The notes under the pieces are model-generated. The model ran no database searches, had not been told where the DNA came from, and was given only the letters and a program-made list of their open reading frames with translations. DNA of 64,000 bases from Sphingopyxis macrogoltabida (GTDB lineage Bacteria > Pseudomonadota > Alphaproteobacteria > Sphingomonadales > Sphingomonadaceae), in assembly GCF_001307295.1 (NCBI RefSeq), contig NZ_CP012700.1, positions 4,095,001 through 4,159,000 on the forward strand, in the 5' to 3' direction. Below are positions 8,629 through 16,784 of this stretch, in pieces; within the stretch, counting starts at the first letter, position 1; each line of letters starts with the position of its first letter. Both the position numbers and the translations under genes were made by a program.

Positions 8629-9810
8629 TCAGGCTCCGGGCAGGTCGAGGATACGCTTGGCGATGACGTTGAGCATGACTTCGCTCGTCCCGCCTTCGAT
8701 CGAATTGGCCTTGGTCCTGAGCCATCCGCGCGCGCGCGCGCCGCCCTTGGTCTCTTCGCTGTCCCATTCGAGCGCCTCGCTGCCGCCGCCCGACATCACC
8801 AGCTCATGACGGCGCTTGTTGAGCTCGGTCCCGACATATTTCATCATGTTCGAGCTGGCCGGGTGCGCGCGGCCGGTTTTCCACATATCCATGAAACGCT
8901 CGCCCATCGCGCGATAGGCGAAGACGTCGACGTCGAACGCCGCCATTTCGGCGCGCAGGATCGGATCGTCGAGTTCGCCATGGTCGTTCTTGCCGAGCGA
9001 CCTGGCGAAGAGCGTGCCGATGCTGACCATGTCGCCGCCGGCGCCGCCGCCCGAGATCATCTCGCGTTCGTGGCCGAGCAGATATTTGGCGACGTCCCAG
9101 CCGCGGTTGATCTCGCCGACATACTGCCTCTTCGGCACCTCGACATCGTCGAAGAAGGTTTCGCAGAAGGGCGAATTGCCGCTGATCAGCAGGATCGGCT
9201 TGGTGGTGACGCCCTTGCTCGCCATGTCGAAGAGCATGAAGGTGATGCCCTGATATTTGTTCGCCTTGTCGGTGCGGACGAGGCAGAAGATCCAGTCGGC
9301 CTTGTCGGCGTAGCTGGTCCAGATCTTCGATCCGTTGACGACCCAGTGATCGCCCTTGTCTTCACCAAAGGTCTGCAGCGAGACGAGGTCGCTGCCCGAG
9401 CCGGGTTCCGAATAGCCCTGGCACCAGCGGATTTCGCCGCGCGCGATCGGGTTCAGATAATGGACCTTCTGTTCCTCGGTGCCGAATTGCAGCAGCGCGG
9501 GGCCGAGCATCCAGATGCCGAAGCTGTCGAGCGGCGAGCGCGCATTGATCCGCTTCATTTCCTGCTTGAGGATCTTGGTCTCTTCGGGCGAGAGGCCGGC
9601 GCCGCCATAAGGCTTGGGCCAGTCGGGGACGGTATAGCCCTTGGCGACACAGGCTTCGAGCCACTGCTTCTGGGCTTCATTCTTGAATTCCCAGTTGCGG
9701 CCGCCCCAGCAGACGTCGCCTTCCTCGCGCACCGGTTCGCGCATTTCCGGGGGACAATTGGCTTCCAGCCACGCGCGCACTTCGGCGCGGAAGGCGTCCA
9801 GATCGCTCAT
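8629..9810 (-). CDS. Acyl-CoA dehydrogenase, probable catalytic-Glu subunit of a pair
   Basis: The 393-residue protein carries the ACAD motifs CQGYSEPGSGSDL and VNGSKIWTSYADKADW, and ends with NSIEGGTSEVMLNVIAKRIL, where the Glu is the expected catalytic base. It lacks the RKQFG motif seen in the downstream subunit, the complementary pattern expected for a heterotetramer. It is the first gene of a minus-strand unit that continues into the second ACAD 3 bp later. The start at 9810 follows AGGAGCC. A 16-bp operator-like palindrome lies about 47 bp upstream (9857-9872). Assignment to the family is firm; the heteromer idea is inference. Confidence 0.88.
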   Translation of the reverse strand: MSDLDAFRAEVRAWLEANCPPEMREPVREEGDVCWGGRNWEFKNEAQKQWLEACVAKGYTVPDWPKPYGGAGLSPEETKILKQEMKRINARSPLDSFGIWMLGPALLQFGTEEQKVHYLNPIARGEIRWCQGYSEPGSGSDLVSLQTFGEDKGDHWVVNGSKIWTSYADKADWIFCLVRTDKANKYQGITFMLFDMASKGVTTKPILLISGNSPFCETFFDDVEVPKRQYVGEINRGWDVAKYLLGHEREMISGGGAGGDMVSIGTLFARSLGKNDHGELDDPILRAEMAAFDVDVFAYRAMGERFMDMWKTGRAHPASSNMMKYVGTELNKRRHELVMSGGGSEALEWDSEETKGGARARGWLRTKANSIEGGTSEVMLNVIAKRILDLPGA

Positions 9811-9856
9811 CTCAAGGCTCCTCTTCTCTCCCGCAAATCTACGTCCGGTTCGCCAC

Positions 9857-9872
9857 TTTACGCAAGCGTCAA
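9857..9872. promoter_or_regulatory. LiuR-like operator, copy 1
   Basis: TTTACGCAAGCGTCAA is an imperfect inverted repeat of the same 16-bp pattern as the site at 12377-12392 (TTTACGYRARCGTMAA). From memory it resembles the MerR-family LiuR motif of branched-chain and fatty-acid catabolic genes. It sits in the divergent gap between an ACAD unit and an SDR gene. Confidence 0.55.
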
Positions 9873-9892
9873 CTTGGGCGGGCCGACCTGCC

Positions 9893-9908
9893 GCTACGGC
9901 GCCGTAGC
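9893..9908. promoter_or_regulatory. 16-bp perfect palindrome in the divergent promoter
   Basis: GCTACGGCGCCGTAGC is a perfect palindrome 20 bp from the LiuR-like site and 75 bp before the SDR start at 9983. It could be an operator for a TetR-type regulator or a small hairpin; nothing in the sequence decides. Confidence 0.4.
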
Positions 9909-9982
9909 GTCCGTTCGACCGCCGTTGACGCCGCTTTTCGGGCGCCTAAGCTGAGTGGCAAAAGAAAACGGGAGCAGAGGAT

Positions 9983-10840
9983 ATGCGATTCGCAGGCAAG
10001 GTCGCCGTCGTCACCGGCGCGGCGTCGGGCATCGGCAAAGCCACGGTGCTGAAACTGGCGGGCGAAGGCGCGCATGTCTTCGCCGCCGACATCGACGAAG
10101 CGGGCGGCAAGGCGCTTGCCGCCGCGTCGAATGGCAAGATCGATTTCGTCCGCTGCGACGTCACCGTCCCCGCCGACATCGAGGCGCTGATGAACGCCGC
10201 CGCCGAAAAGACGGGCGGCATGGACATCGTTTTCAACAATGCCGCCGCGGGCGGCGACCGCGCGCCGATCGACGAGATTACGCCCGAAGGCTGGGACCGG
10301 ACGATGGACCTTGTCCTTAAATCGGTTGCGATGGGCGTCCGTTACGCGGCGCCGCACATGAAGGGCCGCAAGGGCGCGAGCATCGTCAACACTGCGAGCG
10401 TCGCGGCGCTCGGCGCCGGCTATTCGCCGATCGCCTATGCTGTCGCGAAGGCGGGCGTACTCCACCTCAGCAAGGTCGCGGCGACCGATCTGGCGCAATA
10501 TGGCATCCGCGTGAACGCGATCTGCCCCGGCTTCATCAACACCAATATCTTCACCGCCTCGCTCGACGTGCCCGGCGAACTCAAGACGCAGGCCAATGCA
10601 GTGATCGCCGGGATGAGCGCAAACGCGCAGCCCGTCGCGCGCGGCGGCCAGCCCGAGGACATCGCGAACGCCGTCGCCTATCTGGCGAGCGAGGAGTCGA
10701 GCTTCATGACGGGCACCCATCTGCTCGTCGACGGCGGGCTGACGATCGGCCAGCGGCACGCGTGGGACAAGGAAACGCCGGGCATGTTCGACGCCCTGCT
10801 GGCGATGGAGGAAGCGGCAAAGGCCGGAGCCGCCGCGTGA
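9983..10840 (+). CDS. SDR family oxidoreductase
   Basis: A 285-residue classical SDR with TGAASGIG at 11-18, an NNAA variant of the NNAG motif, Ser in NTASVAAL and the catalytic Tyr-x3-Lys in IAYAVAK. The C-terminus has LLVDGGLTIG followed by an extra 30-residue tail. The enzyme should interconvert an alcohol and a ketone with NAD(P). Its start follows GGGAGCAGAGG. The TGA stop overlaps the GTG start of the following GPH transporter, so the two are translationally coupled, and it diverges from the ACAD pair across a gap that holds two palindromes. The substrate is unknown; a step in the same acyl-CoA or alcohol pathway is plausible. Confidence 0.85.
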   Translation: MRFAGKVAVVTGAASGIGKATVLKLAGEGAHVFAADIDEAGGKALAAASNGKIDFVRCDVTVPADIEALMNAAAEKTGGMDIVFNNAAAGGDRAPIDEITPEGWDRTMDLVLKSVAMGVRYAAPHMKGRKGASIVNTASVAALGAGYSPIAYAVAKAGVLHLSKVAATDLAQYGIRVNAICPGFINTNIFTASLDVPGELKTQANAVIAGMSANAQPVARGGQPEDIANAVAYLASEESSFMTGTHLLVDGGLTIGQRHAWDKETPGMFDALLAMEEAAKAGAAA

Positions 10841-12297
10841 GCGCCGCCGCCACGGCGGTGCCTGCACCCAAACGCCTGCCCCTCTGGCTGAAGGCGACGC
10901 ACGGGCTCGGCAGTATCGCCTACGGCGTCAAGGACAACGGCTTTTCGACCTTCCTGCTGCTCTTCTACAATCAGGTGATCGGCCTCGACGCCGGCATCGT
11001 CGGCGCCGCGATCATGATCGCGCTGATCGCCGATGCCTTTGTCGACCCTGTGATCGGCGAACTCACCGACCGCACGCGCAGCCGCTGGGGCCGCCGCCTG
11101 CCCTGGCTTTACGGCGCGCCGATCCCGCTCGCGATCGCGTGGATGCTGCTGTGGAGCCCGCCCGAAATGAGCGACGCGATGACCGTCGCCTGGCTGATCG
11201 GGCTGGCGATCGTCGTCCGCTCGCTCGTCTCGATGTGCGAGGTGCCGTCGGTCGCGATCGTCCCCGAACTCACCGCCGACTACGACGAGCGCACCGCCGT
11301 CATGCGCTTTCGTTTCCTGTTCGGCTGGGGCGGCGGCCTCGTCATCCTGCTCCTCGCCTATGGCGTGTTTTTCGGCGGCGCCAAGGGGCTCGTCGATCCC
11401 GACGGCTATTTCCCCTATGCGCTCGCCGGAGCGCTGATGATGTCGGGGGCGGTGCTGGTGTCGGCCGCGGGGCAGCACCGGAGGATCGCGGTGTCGAACC
11501 TCGCCGACGTCAAGCCCGCCGCGAGCCTTGCCCATATCGTCCGCGACATGCGCGACACGCTGTCGAACCGTGCCTTCCTGTGGCTCGTGTTCGCGGCGCT
11601 GTTCGGATACGTCAACCAGGGCATCACCTTCTCGATGAACAACTACCTGCTGAGCTTCTTCTGGCGGTTCACGCAGGGCGAAATGATCGCCTATGTCTTC
11701 CTGCTGTTCGGGACGATGATCGCGGCCTTCGTCCTCGTCGCGCCGCTGTCCGCCCGGCTCGGCAAGCGCGACGGCGCGATCGTCGCCGGAGCGATCGCGC
11801 TGCTCGTCAACAGCGGTATCTATTTCGCGTGGATCCAGGGGTTTTTCCCCGGCCTGCCCGGCAAGCCGAGCGTCGCGGCGATGTTCGCGCTGGTCTTTGT
11901 CTCGAACACCTTCTCGATCATCCTGATGATCCTCTCCTCCTCGATGATGGCCGACGTCGTCGAAGCCTCGCAGAGCGAAACCGGCCGCCGGTCGGAGGGG
12001 CTGTTCTTCGCGGGATTTTTCTTCATGCAGAAATGCGCGACCGGCATCGGCATCTTCGCCGCCGGGCTGATCCTGTCCTTCGCCGCCTTTCCGGCCAATG
12101 CAAAGCCGGGCGAAGTCGGCGACGCGGTGCTCGGCAATCTGGCGGCGGGTTATGCACTCGCGATCCTCGTCATCGGCACGCTGGGGCTGCTCGTGATGCG
12201 CAAATTCCCGATCTCGCGCGCTGACCACGAAGCACGGCTGGCGCTGCTCGACGATGCAGCGCGCGCCGAGCCCGACGCGACGGGGGCGCACCCGTAA
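10837..12297 (+). CDS. GPH-family (MelB-like) cation symporter, MFS superfamily
   Basis: The 486-residue membrane protein has about twelve hydrophobic segments and the GPH hallmark near the N-terminus: a YGVKDNGF segment followed by the ADAFVDPVIGELTDRTRSRWGRR loop region. GPH carriers import glycosides, pentosides or hexuronides, and many sphingomonad members sit in degradation clusters with unidentified substrates. I chose the GTG at 10837, which overlaps the stop of the upstream SDR (GTGA); an upstream extension lies inside that gene. The C-terminus is a polar tail. In this context it may bring in the compound that the neighbouring dehydrogenases break down. Confidence 0.85.
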   Translation: MSAAATAVPAPKRLPLWLKATHGLGSIAYGVKDNGFSTFLLLFYNQVIGLDAGIVGAAIMIALIADAFVDPVIGELTDRTRSRWGRRLPWLYGAPIPLAIAWMLLWSPPEMSDAMTVAWLIGLAIVVRSLVSMCEVPSVAIVPELTADYDERTAVMRFRFLFGWGGGLVILLLAYGVFFGGAKGLVDPDGYFPYALAGALMMSGAVLVSAAGQHRRIAVSNLADVKPAASLAHIVRDMRDTLSNRAFLWLVFAALFGYVNQGITFSMNNYLLSFFWRFTQGEMIAYVFLLFGTMIAAFVLVAPLSARLGKRDGAIVAGAIALLVNSGIYFAWIQGFFPGLPGKPSVAAMFALVFVSNTFSIILMILSSSMMADVVEASQSETGRRSEGLFFAGFFFMQKCATGIGIFAAGLILSFAAFPANAKPGEVGDAVLGNLAAGYALAILVIGTLGLLVMRKFPISRADHEARLALLDDAARAEPDATGAHP

Positions 12298-12376
12298 CGG
12301 AAAATGTCGCAGGCCGACCAAATGGGGTAATTTTCGGCCCGCAGGACTTGGCAAGGCCCGCGAATCGGTCCAAAGG

Positions 12377-12392
12377 TTTACGTGAACGTAAA
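12377..12392. promoter_or_regulatory. LiuR-like operator, copy 2
   Basis: TTTACGTGAACGTAAA is a perfect inverted repeat of 7 bp around GA. It matches copy 1 at 9857-9872 and ends 16 bp before the ACAD10/11-like start at 12409, so a bound protein would block transcription or translation initiation. Confidence 0.6.
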
Positions 12393-12408
12393 GGGAAAGG
12401 AAGCGAAG

Positions 12409-13698
12409 ATGGACTTCGATCTCACCGACCGGCAGGTCTATTGGCGCGACCGGGTTCGCGATTTCATCGAGCGCAAGGTCCGCCCCGCGGTGCCGACCTA
12501 CAAGCAGCAGGACGCCGCGGGCGACCGCTGGAAGGTAATCCAGATCGTCGAGGATCTGAAGGCCGAAGCGAAGGAAGCCGGCATCTGGAACCTGTTCATG
12601 CCGCCGCGCAGCGGCGCGCACCATCATGTCGACGAGACGTTCGAGTTCGAAGGGCCCGGCCTTTCCAACCTCGAATATGCGCTGTGCGCCGAGGAAATGG
12701 GCCGCGTCGGTTTCGCGAGCGAGGTGTTCAACTGCTCGGCGCCCGACACCGGCAATATGGAGGTGTTCCACCGCTACGGCACGCGCGCGCAGAAGGAAAA
12801 ATATCTCGGCCGGCTGATGAACGGCGAAATCCGCTCAGCCTTTCTGATGACCGAGCCGCGCGTCGCCTCGTCCGACGCGACGAACATCGAGACGCGCATC
12901 GAGCGCGACGGCGACGACTATGTCATCAACGGCACCAAATGGTGGTCGTCAGGCGCCGGCGATCCGCGCTGCGAAGTCGCGATCGTGATGGGCAAGACCG
13001 ATTTCGCCGCCAAGCGCCATGCGCAGCAGTCGATGGTGCTGATGCCGTTGAACGCGCCGGGCGTGAACATCCTGCGCCACCTGCCCGTCTTCGGTTATGA
13101 CGACGCGCCGCACGGCCATATGGAAATCGAACTGAAGGACGTCCGCGTCAACGCCGAGGAAGCGATGCTGCTCGGCGAAGGCCGCGGCTTCGAGATCGCG
13201 CAGGGGCGCCTCGGGCCGGGACGCATCCACCATTGCATGCGCACCATCGGGGTGGCGGAGGAAGCGATCGCCAAGATGGCGAAGCGGCTGCAGTCGCGCG
13301 TCGCCTTCGGCCGCAAGGTCGCCGAATACAGCATCTGGGAACATCGCCTCGCCCGCGCGCGCATCGACATCGAGATGACGCGCCTCCTCTGCCTGAAGGC
13401 GGCCGACATGATGGACAAGGTCGGCAACAAGTCCGCCGCGGCCGAAATCGCGATGATCAAGGTGCAGGCGCCGAACATGGCGCTGAAGATCATCGACGAT
13501 GCGATCCAGGCGCATGGCGGCGCCGGCGTCTCCGAGGACTTCGGCCTTGCACAGGTCTATGCGCACCAGCGCACCCTGCGGCTTGCCGACGGACCCGACG
13601 AAGTGCACGAACGCGCCATCGCCCGCATCGAATTCGCCAAGCACAGCGAAGCGAGCGACCCGGGCTTCTCGTCGGGCGACATCGGCGCGACGCGTTAA
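12409..13698 (+). CDS. ACAD10/11-like (LvaC-like) acyl-CoA dehydrogenase
   Basis: This 429-residue protein matches the ACAD10/11 branch rather than ordinary beta-oxidation dehydrogenases. Diagnostic stretches are [64 protein letters not shown] and [17 protein letters not shown]. In mammals the C-terminal ACAD domain of ACAD10/11, and in Pseudomonas LvaC, act with a kinase to move a 4-hydroxyl of an acyl-CoA to position 3 through a 4-phospho intermediate. A matching APH-like kinase gene lies three genes on (14959). The start at 12409 follows GGAAAGGAAGCG; the frame opens at 12382. Confidence 0.88.
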   Translation: MDFDLTDRQVYWRDRVRDFIERKVRPAVPTYKQQDAAGDRWKVIQIVEDLKAEAKEAGIWNLFMPPRSGAHHHVDETFEFEGPGLSNLEYALCAEEMGRVGFASEVFNCSAPDTGNMEVFHRYGTRAQKEKYLGRLMNGEIRSAFLMTEPRVASSDATNIETRIERDGDDYVINGTKWWSSGAGDPRCEVAIVMGKTDFAAKRHAQQSMVLMPLNAPGVNILRHLPVFGYDDAPHGHMEIELKDVRVNAEEAMLLGEGRGFEIAQGRLGPGRIHHCMRTIGVAEEAIAKMAKRLQSRVAFGRKVAEYSIWEHRLARARIDIEMTRLLCLKAADMMDKVGNKSAAAEIAMIKVQAPNMALKIIDDAIQAHGGAGVSEDFGLAQVYAHQRTLRLADGPDEVHERAIARIEFAKHSEASDPGFSSGDIGATR

Positions 13699-13721
13699 AC
13701 GCATCGACCTAAGCCGAATAT

Positions 13722-13818
13722 CGTCATTGCGAGGAGCGAAGCGACGAAGCAATCTCCAGCCATCGGCCTTGCGCCATGATCCAGGCTGGAGATTGCTTCG
13801 CTCCGCTCGCAATGACGG
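13722..13818. repeat. REP-like inverted repeat, CGTCATTGCGAGGAGCGAAG type
   Basis: CGTCATTGCGAG...GAAGCAATCTCCAGCC on the left is mirrored by GGCTGGAGATTGCTTC...CTCGCAATGACG on the right, giving a long cruciform of nearly 100 bp in the gap between the ACAD and alcohol dehydrogenase genes. The type is a widespread proteobacterial intergenic repeat. Confidence 0.85.
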
Positions 13819-13870
13819 AATTGGATAAGCGGGTTTTGCCCCGCAAAAATGGGAAAGGTTGCAGTTCCAC

Positions 13871-14962
13871 ATGACCAAGGCCGCGATCCTGATCGAACCC
13901 GGCAAGCCGCTCGTCATCGAAGATGTGGTGGTCGCCGATTGCGGCCCGCACGAGGTGCGCATCCGCACCGCCGCGTGCGGGCTCTGCCATTCGGACCTGC
14001 ACTTCATCGACGGCGCCTATCCGCACCCACTTCCGGCCATTCCCGGCCATGAAGCGGCGGGGATCGTCGAAGCGGTCGGCAGCGAAGTGCGCACGGTGAA
14101 GGTCGGCGACGCGGTCGTCACCTGCCTTTCGGCCTTCTGCGGCCATTGCGAATTCTGCGTATCGGGACGGATGTCGCTGTGCATGGGCGGCGACACGCGG
14201 CGGCCGGCGGGGTCGGCGCCGCGCATCACGCGCCCCGACGGTTCGCCGGTCAACCAGATGCTCAACCTCAGCGCCTTTTCCGAGACGATGCTGGTCCACG
14301 AACATGCCTGCGTCGCGATCGATCCCGACATGCCGCTCGACCGCGCGGCGGTAATCGGCTGCGCGGTGACGACGGGCGCGGGGACGATCTTTAACGCGTG
14401 CAAGGTGACACCGGGCGAGACGGTTGCGGTCGTCGGTTGCGGCGGCGTCGGGCTGGCGACGATCAACGCCGCGAAGATCGCCGGCGCGGGGCGGATCATC
14501 GCTGCCGACCCGGTATCCGAAAAACGCGAACTCGCGAAGAAACTCGGCGCGACCGACGTGGTCGATGCGCTCGCCGACGATGCCGCGAAGCAGATTCTCG
14601 AAATCTCGAAGGGCGGTGTCGACCATGCGATCGAGGCGGTCGGCCGGCCGGCTTCGGCGAGCCTTGCCGTAGCCTCGCTGCGCCGCGGCGGCACCGCGAC
14701 GATCCTCGGCATGATGCCGCTCACTGAAAAGGTCGGGCTCGGCGCGATGGACCTGCTCAGCGGCAAGAAATTGCAGGGCGCGATCATGGGCGGCAACCGC
14801 TTCCCCGTCGATATCCCGCGCCTCGTCGATTTCTACCTGCGCGGGCTGCTCGACCTCGACAGCATCGTCGCCGAGACGATCCCGCTCGAGAAGATCAACG
14901 AAGGGTTCGACAAGATGAAGAAAGGCGATGCCGCGCGGTCGGTGATCGTGTTCGACCAATGA
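13871..14962 (+). CDS. Zinc-dependent alcohol dehydrogenase
   Basis: A 363-residue medium-chain dehydrogenase. CGLCHSD near residue 36 and GHEAAG near 60 supply the catalytic zinc ligands. The structural-zinc lobe has four cysteines in the pattern C-x2-C-x2-C-x7-C within FCGHCEFCVSGRMSLC. The NAD-binding GCGGVG motif follows near 195. It oxidises or reduces an alcohol/aldehyde pair with NAD; the substrate is unknown. The ATG at 13871 has a GGGAAAGG 12 bp away; a TTG four codons earlier is possible. The stop overlaps the start of the APH-like kinase gene (ATGA), so the two are cotranscribed with the SDRs that follow. Confidence 0.88.
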   Translation: MTKAAILIEPGKPLVIEDVVVADCGPHEVRIRTAACGLCHSDLHFIDGAYPHPLPAIPGHEAAGIVEAVGSEVRTVKVGDAVVTCLSAFCGHCEFCVSGRMSLCMGGDTRRPAGSAPRITRPDGSPVNQMLNLSAFSETMLVHEHACVAIDPDMPLDRAAVIGCAVTTGAGTIFNACKVTPGETVAVVGCGGVGLATINAAKIAGAGRIIAADPVSEKRELAKKLGATDVVDALADDAAKQILEISKGGVDHAIEAVGRPASASLAVASLRRGGTATILGMMPLTEKVGLGAMDLLSGKKLQGAIMGGNRFPVDIPRLVDFYLRGLLDLDSIVAETIPLEKINEGFDKMKKGDAARSVIVFDQ

Positions 14963-16026
14963 CGCTCGACGCGCAAAAGGCCTTCAGCGGCACCGTCGCG
15001 CCCGAGGGCGCCGATGTCCTCGACGAGGCGAAGCTGACCGCGTGGATGGCGGCGCATGTCGAGGGGTTCGAAGGCCCGCTGACGCAGGGCAAATTCGCCG
15101 GCGGCCAGTCGAACCCGACCTACAAGATCAGCGCGCCGTCGGGCAACTATGTGCTCCGCCGCAAGCCCTTCGGTCCGCTGCTGCCGTCGGCGCATGCGGT
15201 CGACCGCGAGTATAAGGTGCAGGCGGGCCTTTATAAGGCGGGCTTCCCCGTCGCGCGCCAATATGGCCTGTGCACCGACGACGATGTCGTCGGGAGCTGG
15301 TTTTATGTGATGGGCATGGTCGACGGCCGGACGATCTGGGACGGCGCGATGCCGGGATCGACCCCCGAAAACCGCCGCGCCACCTATGATGCGATGATCG
15401 ACACGCTCGCCGCGCTGCACAGCGTCGATATCGAGGCGGCCGGGCTGTCGGATTTCGGCAAGCCCGGGAATTATTTCGGGCGCCAGGTCGACCGCTGGAC
15501 CAAACAGTACCGGCTTTCCGAAACGGAGACGATGGACGAGATGGAGCGGCTGATCGAATGGCTGCCCGCGACGCTGCCCGAACAGACGCGCACCAGCGTC
15601 GTCCACGGCGACTATCGCATCGACAATATGATCTTCGCGCATGACCGGCCCGAGGTTCTCGCCGTGCTCGACTGGGAGCTGTCGACGCTTGGCGATCCGC
15701 TGGCCGATTTCACCTATGTCGCGATGGCGTGGGTGACCGAGAATGGCGGGCGGTCGGGCGTCATGGACCTCGATCGCAAGGCGCTCGGCATTCCCGAACT
15801 CGACGAGGTCGTCGAACGCTATTGCGCCGCCACCGGCCGCGACGGCGTGCCCGACATGAACTGGTATTTCGCGTACAACTTCTTCCGCCTCGCCGGGATC
15901 ATCCAGGGGATCAAGAAGCGGGTGATCGAGGGCACCGCCTCGTCGCAGCACGCAAGGGACATGTCCGAACGCGTCCGCCCGCTCGCCGAAAAGGCGTGGG
16001 ATTTTGCCAAGAAGGCCGGCGCATGA
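14959..16026 (+). CDS. APH-like phosphotransferase, ACAD10/11 kinase-domain type
   Basis: The 355-residue protein belongs to the aminoglycoside-phosphotransferase fold. It has a GGQSNPTYKI nucleotide-binding segment near 52, VLRRKPFG with the ATP-binding Lys, the Brenner motif VVHGDYRIDNMI near 215, and a metal-binding DWELSTLGDP near 242. These sequences are characteristic of the kinase half of ACAD10/11 and of the bacterial phosphotransferases next to such dehydrogenases, not of antibiotic-resistance APHs. It likely phosphorylates a hydroxyl on an acyl-CoA. The start overlaps the ADH stop and its own stop overlaps the next SDR start, so it is inside a tight operon. Confidence 0.85.
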   Translation: MTLDAQKAFSGTVAPEGADVLDEAKLTAWMAAHVEGFEGPLTQGKFAGGQSNPTYKISAPSGNYVLRRKPFGPLLPSAHAVDREYKVQAGLYKAGFPVARQYGLCTDDDVVGSWFYVMGMVDGRTIWDGAMPGSTPENRRATYDAMIDTLAALHSVDIEAAGLSDFGKPGNYFGRQVDRWTKQYRLSETETMDEMERLIEWLPATLPEQTRTSVVHGDYRIDNMIFAHDRPEVLAVLDWELSTLGDPLADFTYVAMAWVTENGGRSGVMDLDRKALGIPELDEVVERYCAATGRDGVPDMNWYFAYNFFRLAGIIQGIKKRVIEGTASSQHARDMSERVRPLAEKAWDFAKKAGA

Positions 16027-16784
16027 GCCTGTTCGACCTTAGCGGCAAGGTCGCGATCGTCACCGGCTCGTCGCGCGGCATCGGCCGCGCGATTGCCGAG
16101 GAATATGCCGATCATGGCGCAAGGGTGGTGATCACCAGCCGCAATATCGAGCCGTGCGAAGAGGTCGCGGCGGCGATCAACGCCCGGCATCCCGGCCACG
16201 CGATCGCGGTATCGTCGAGCCTGTCGTCGAAGGAATCCTTGCAGGCGATGGTCGATGCCGGGCGCGCGGCGTTCGGCCCGATCGACATCCTCGTCTGCAA
16301 CGCGGCGTCGAACCCGCATTACGGGCCGATGGAGACGATCAGCGACGAGGCACTGCGCAAGACGCTCGACCATAATATTGTCGCGCAGCATTGGCTGATC
16401 ACGATGGTCGTCCCCGACATGCGCGCGCGCGCTTCGGGATCGATCATCCTCGTCTCGTCGATCGGCGGGCTGCGCGGGACGCCGATCATCGGGACTTATG
16501 CGATCACCAAGGCCGCCGACATCCAGATGGTCAAGAATCTGGCGCGCGAGTTCGGCCCCTCCAACATCCGTATCAATGCGATCGCGCCGGGCCTCGTCAA
16601 AACCGATTTTGCCAAGGCGCTGTGGGAAAATCCCGAAAATCTGAAAGCCTCGACCTCGAACGCGTGCCTCGGCCGCATCGGCGAGCCGCGCGAGATTGCG
16701 GGCGCGGCGGTATTCCTGGGGTCGGGTGCGGCAAGTTTCATGACCGGGCAGACGGTCGTGGTCGATGGAGGTGTGGTGGTATGA
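16023..16784 (+). CDS. SDR family oxidoreductase
   Basis: A 253-residue classical SDR: TGSSRGIG at 14-21, CNAAS in place of the NNAG motif, Ser in ILVSSIGG, and Tyr-x3-Lys in GTYAITK. The tail reads FMTGQTVVVDGGVVV. The product is a cytoplasmic NAD(P)-dependent dehydrogenase or reductase. It is translationally coupled at both ends (ATGA with the kinase, ATGA with the next SDR), so it works in the same pathway as the ADH and kinase. One of the two adjacent SDRs may oxidise the 3-hydroxyacyl-CoA that the ACAD10/11-type reaction yields; which one is not decidable here. Confidence 0.85.
   Translation: MSLFDLSGKVAIVTGSSRGIGRAIAEEYADHGARVVITSRNIEPCEEVAAAINARHPGHAIAVSSSLSSKESLQAMVDAGRAAFGPIDILVCNAASNPHYGPMETISDEALRKTLDHNIVAQHWLITMVVPDMRARASGSIILVSSIGGLRGTPIIGTYAITKAADIQMVKNLAREFGPSNIRINAIAPGLVKTDFAKALWENPENLKASTSNACLGRIGEPREIAGAAVFLGSGAASFMTGQTVVVDGGVVV

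Noticed and set aside
10678..12771. Long minus-strand open frame (697 codons) over the GPH transporter
   Set aside because: It is His/Asp/Arg-rich with no motif and lies exactly antisense to a well-supported membrane protein; in high-GC DNA such long antisense frames are common.
14959..16026. Aminoglycoside-resistance phosphotransferase
   Set aside because: Only the APH fold is shared; the sequence features and operon match the ACAD10/11-type kinases.
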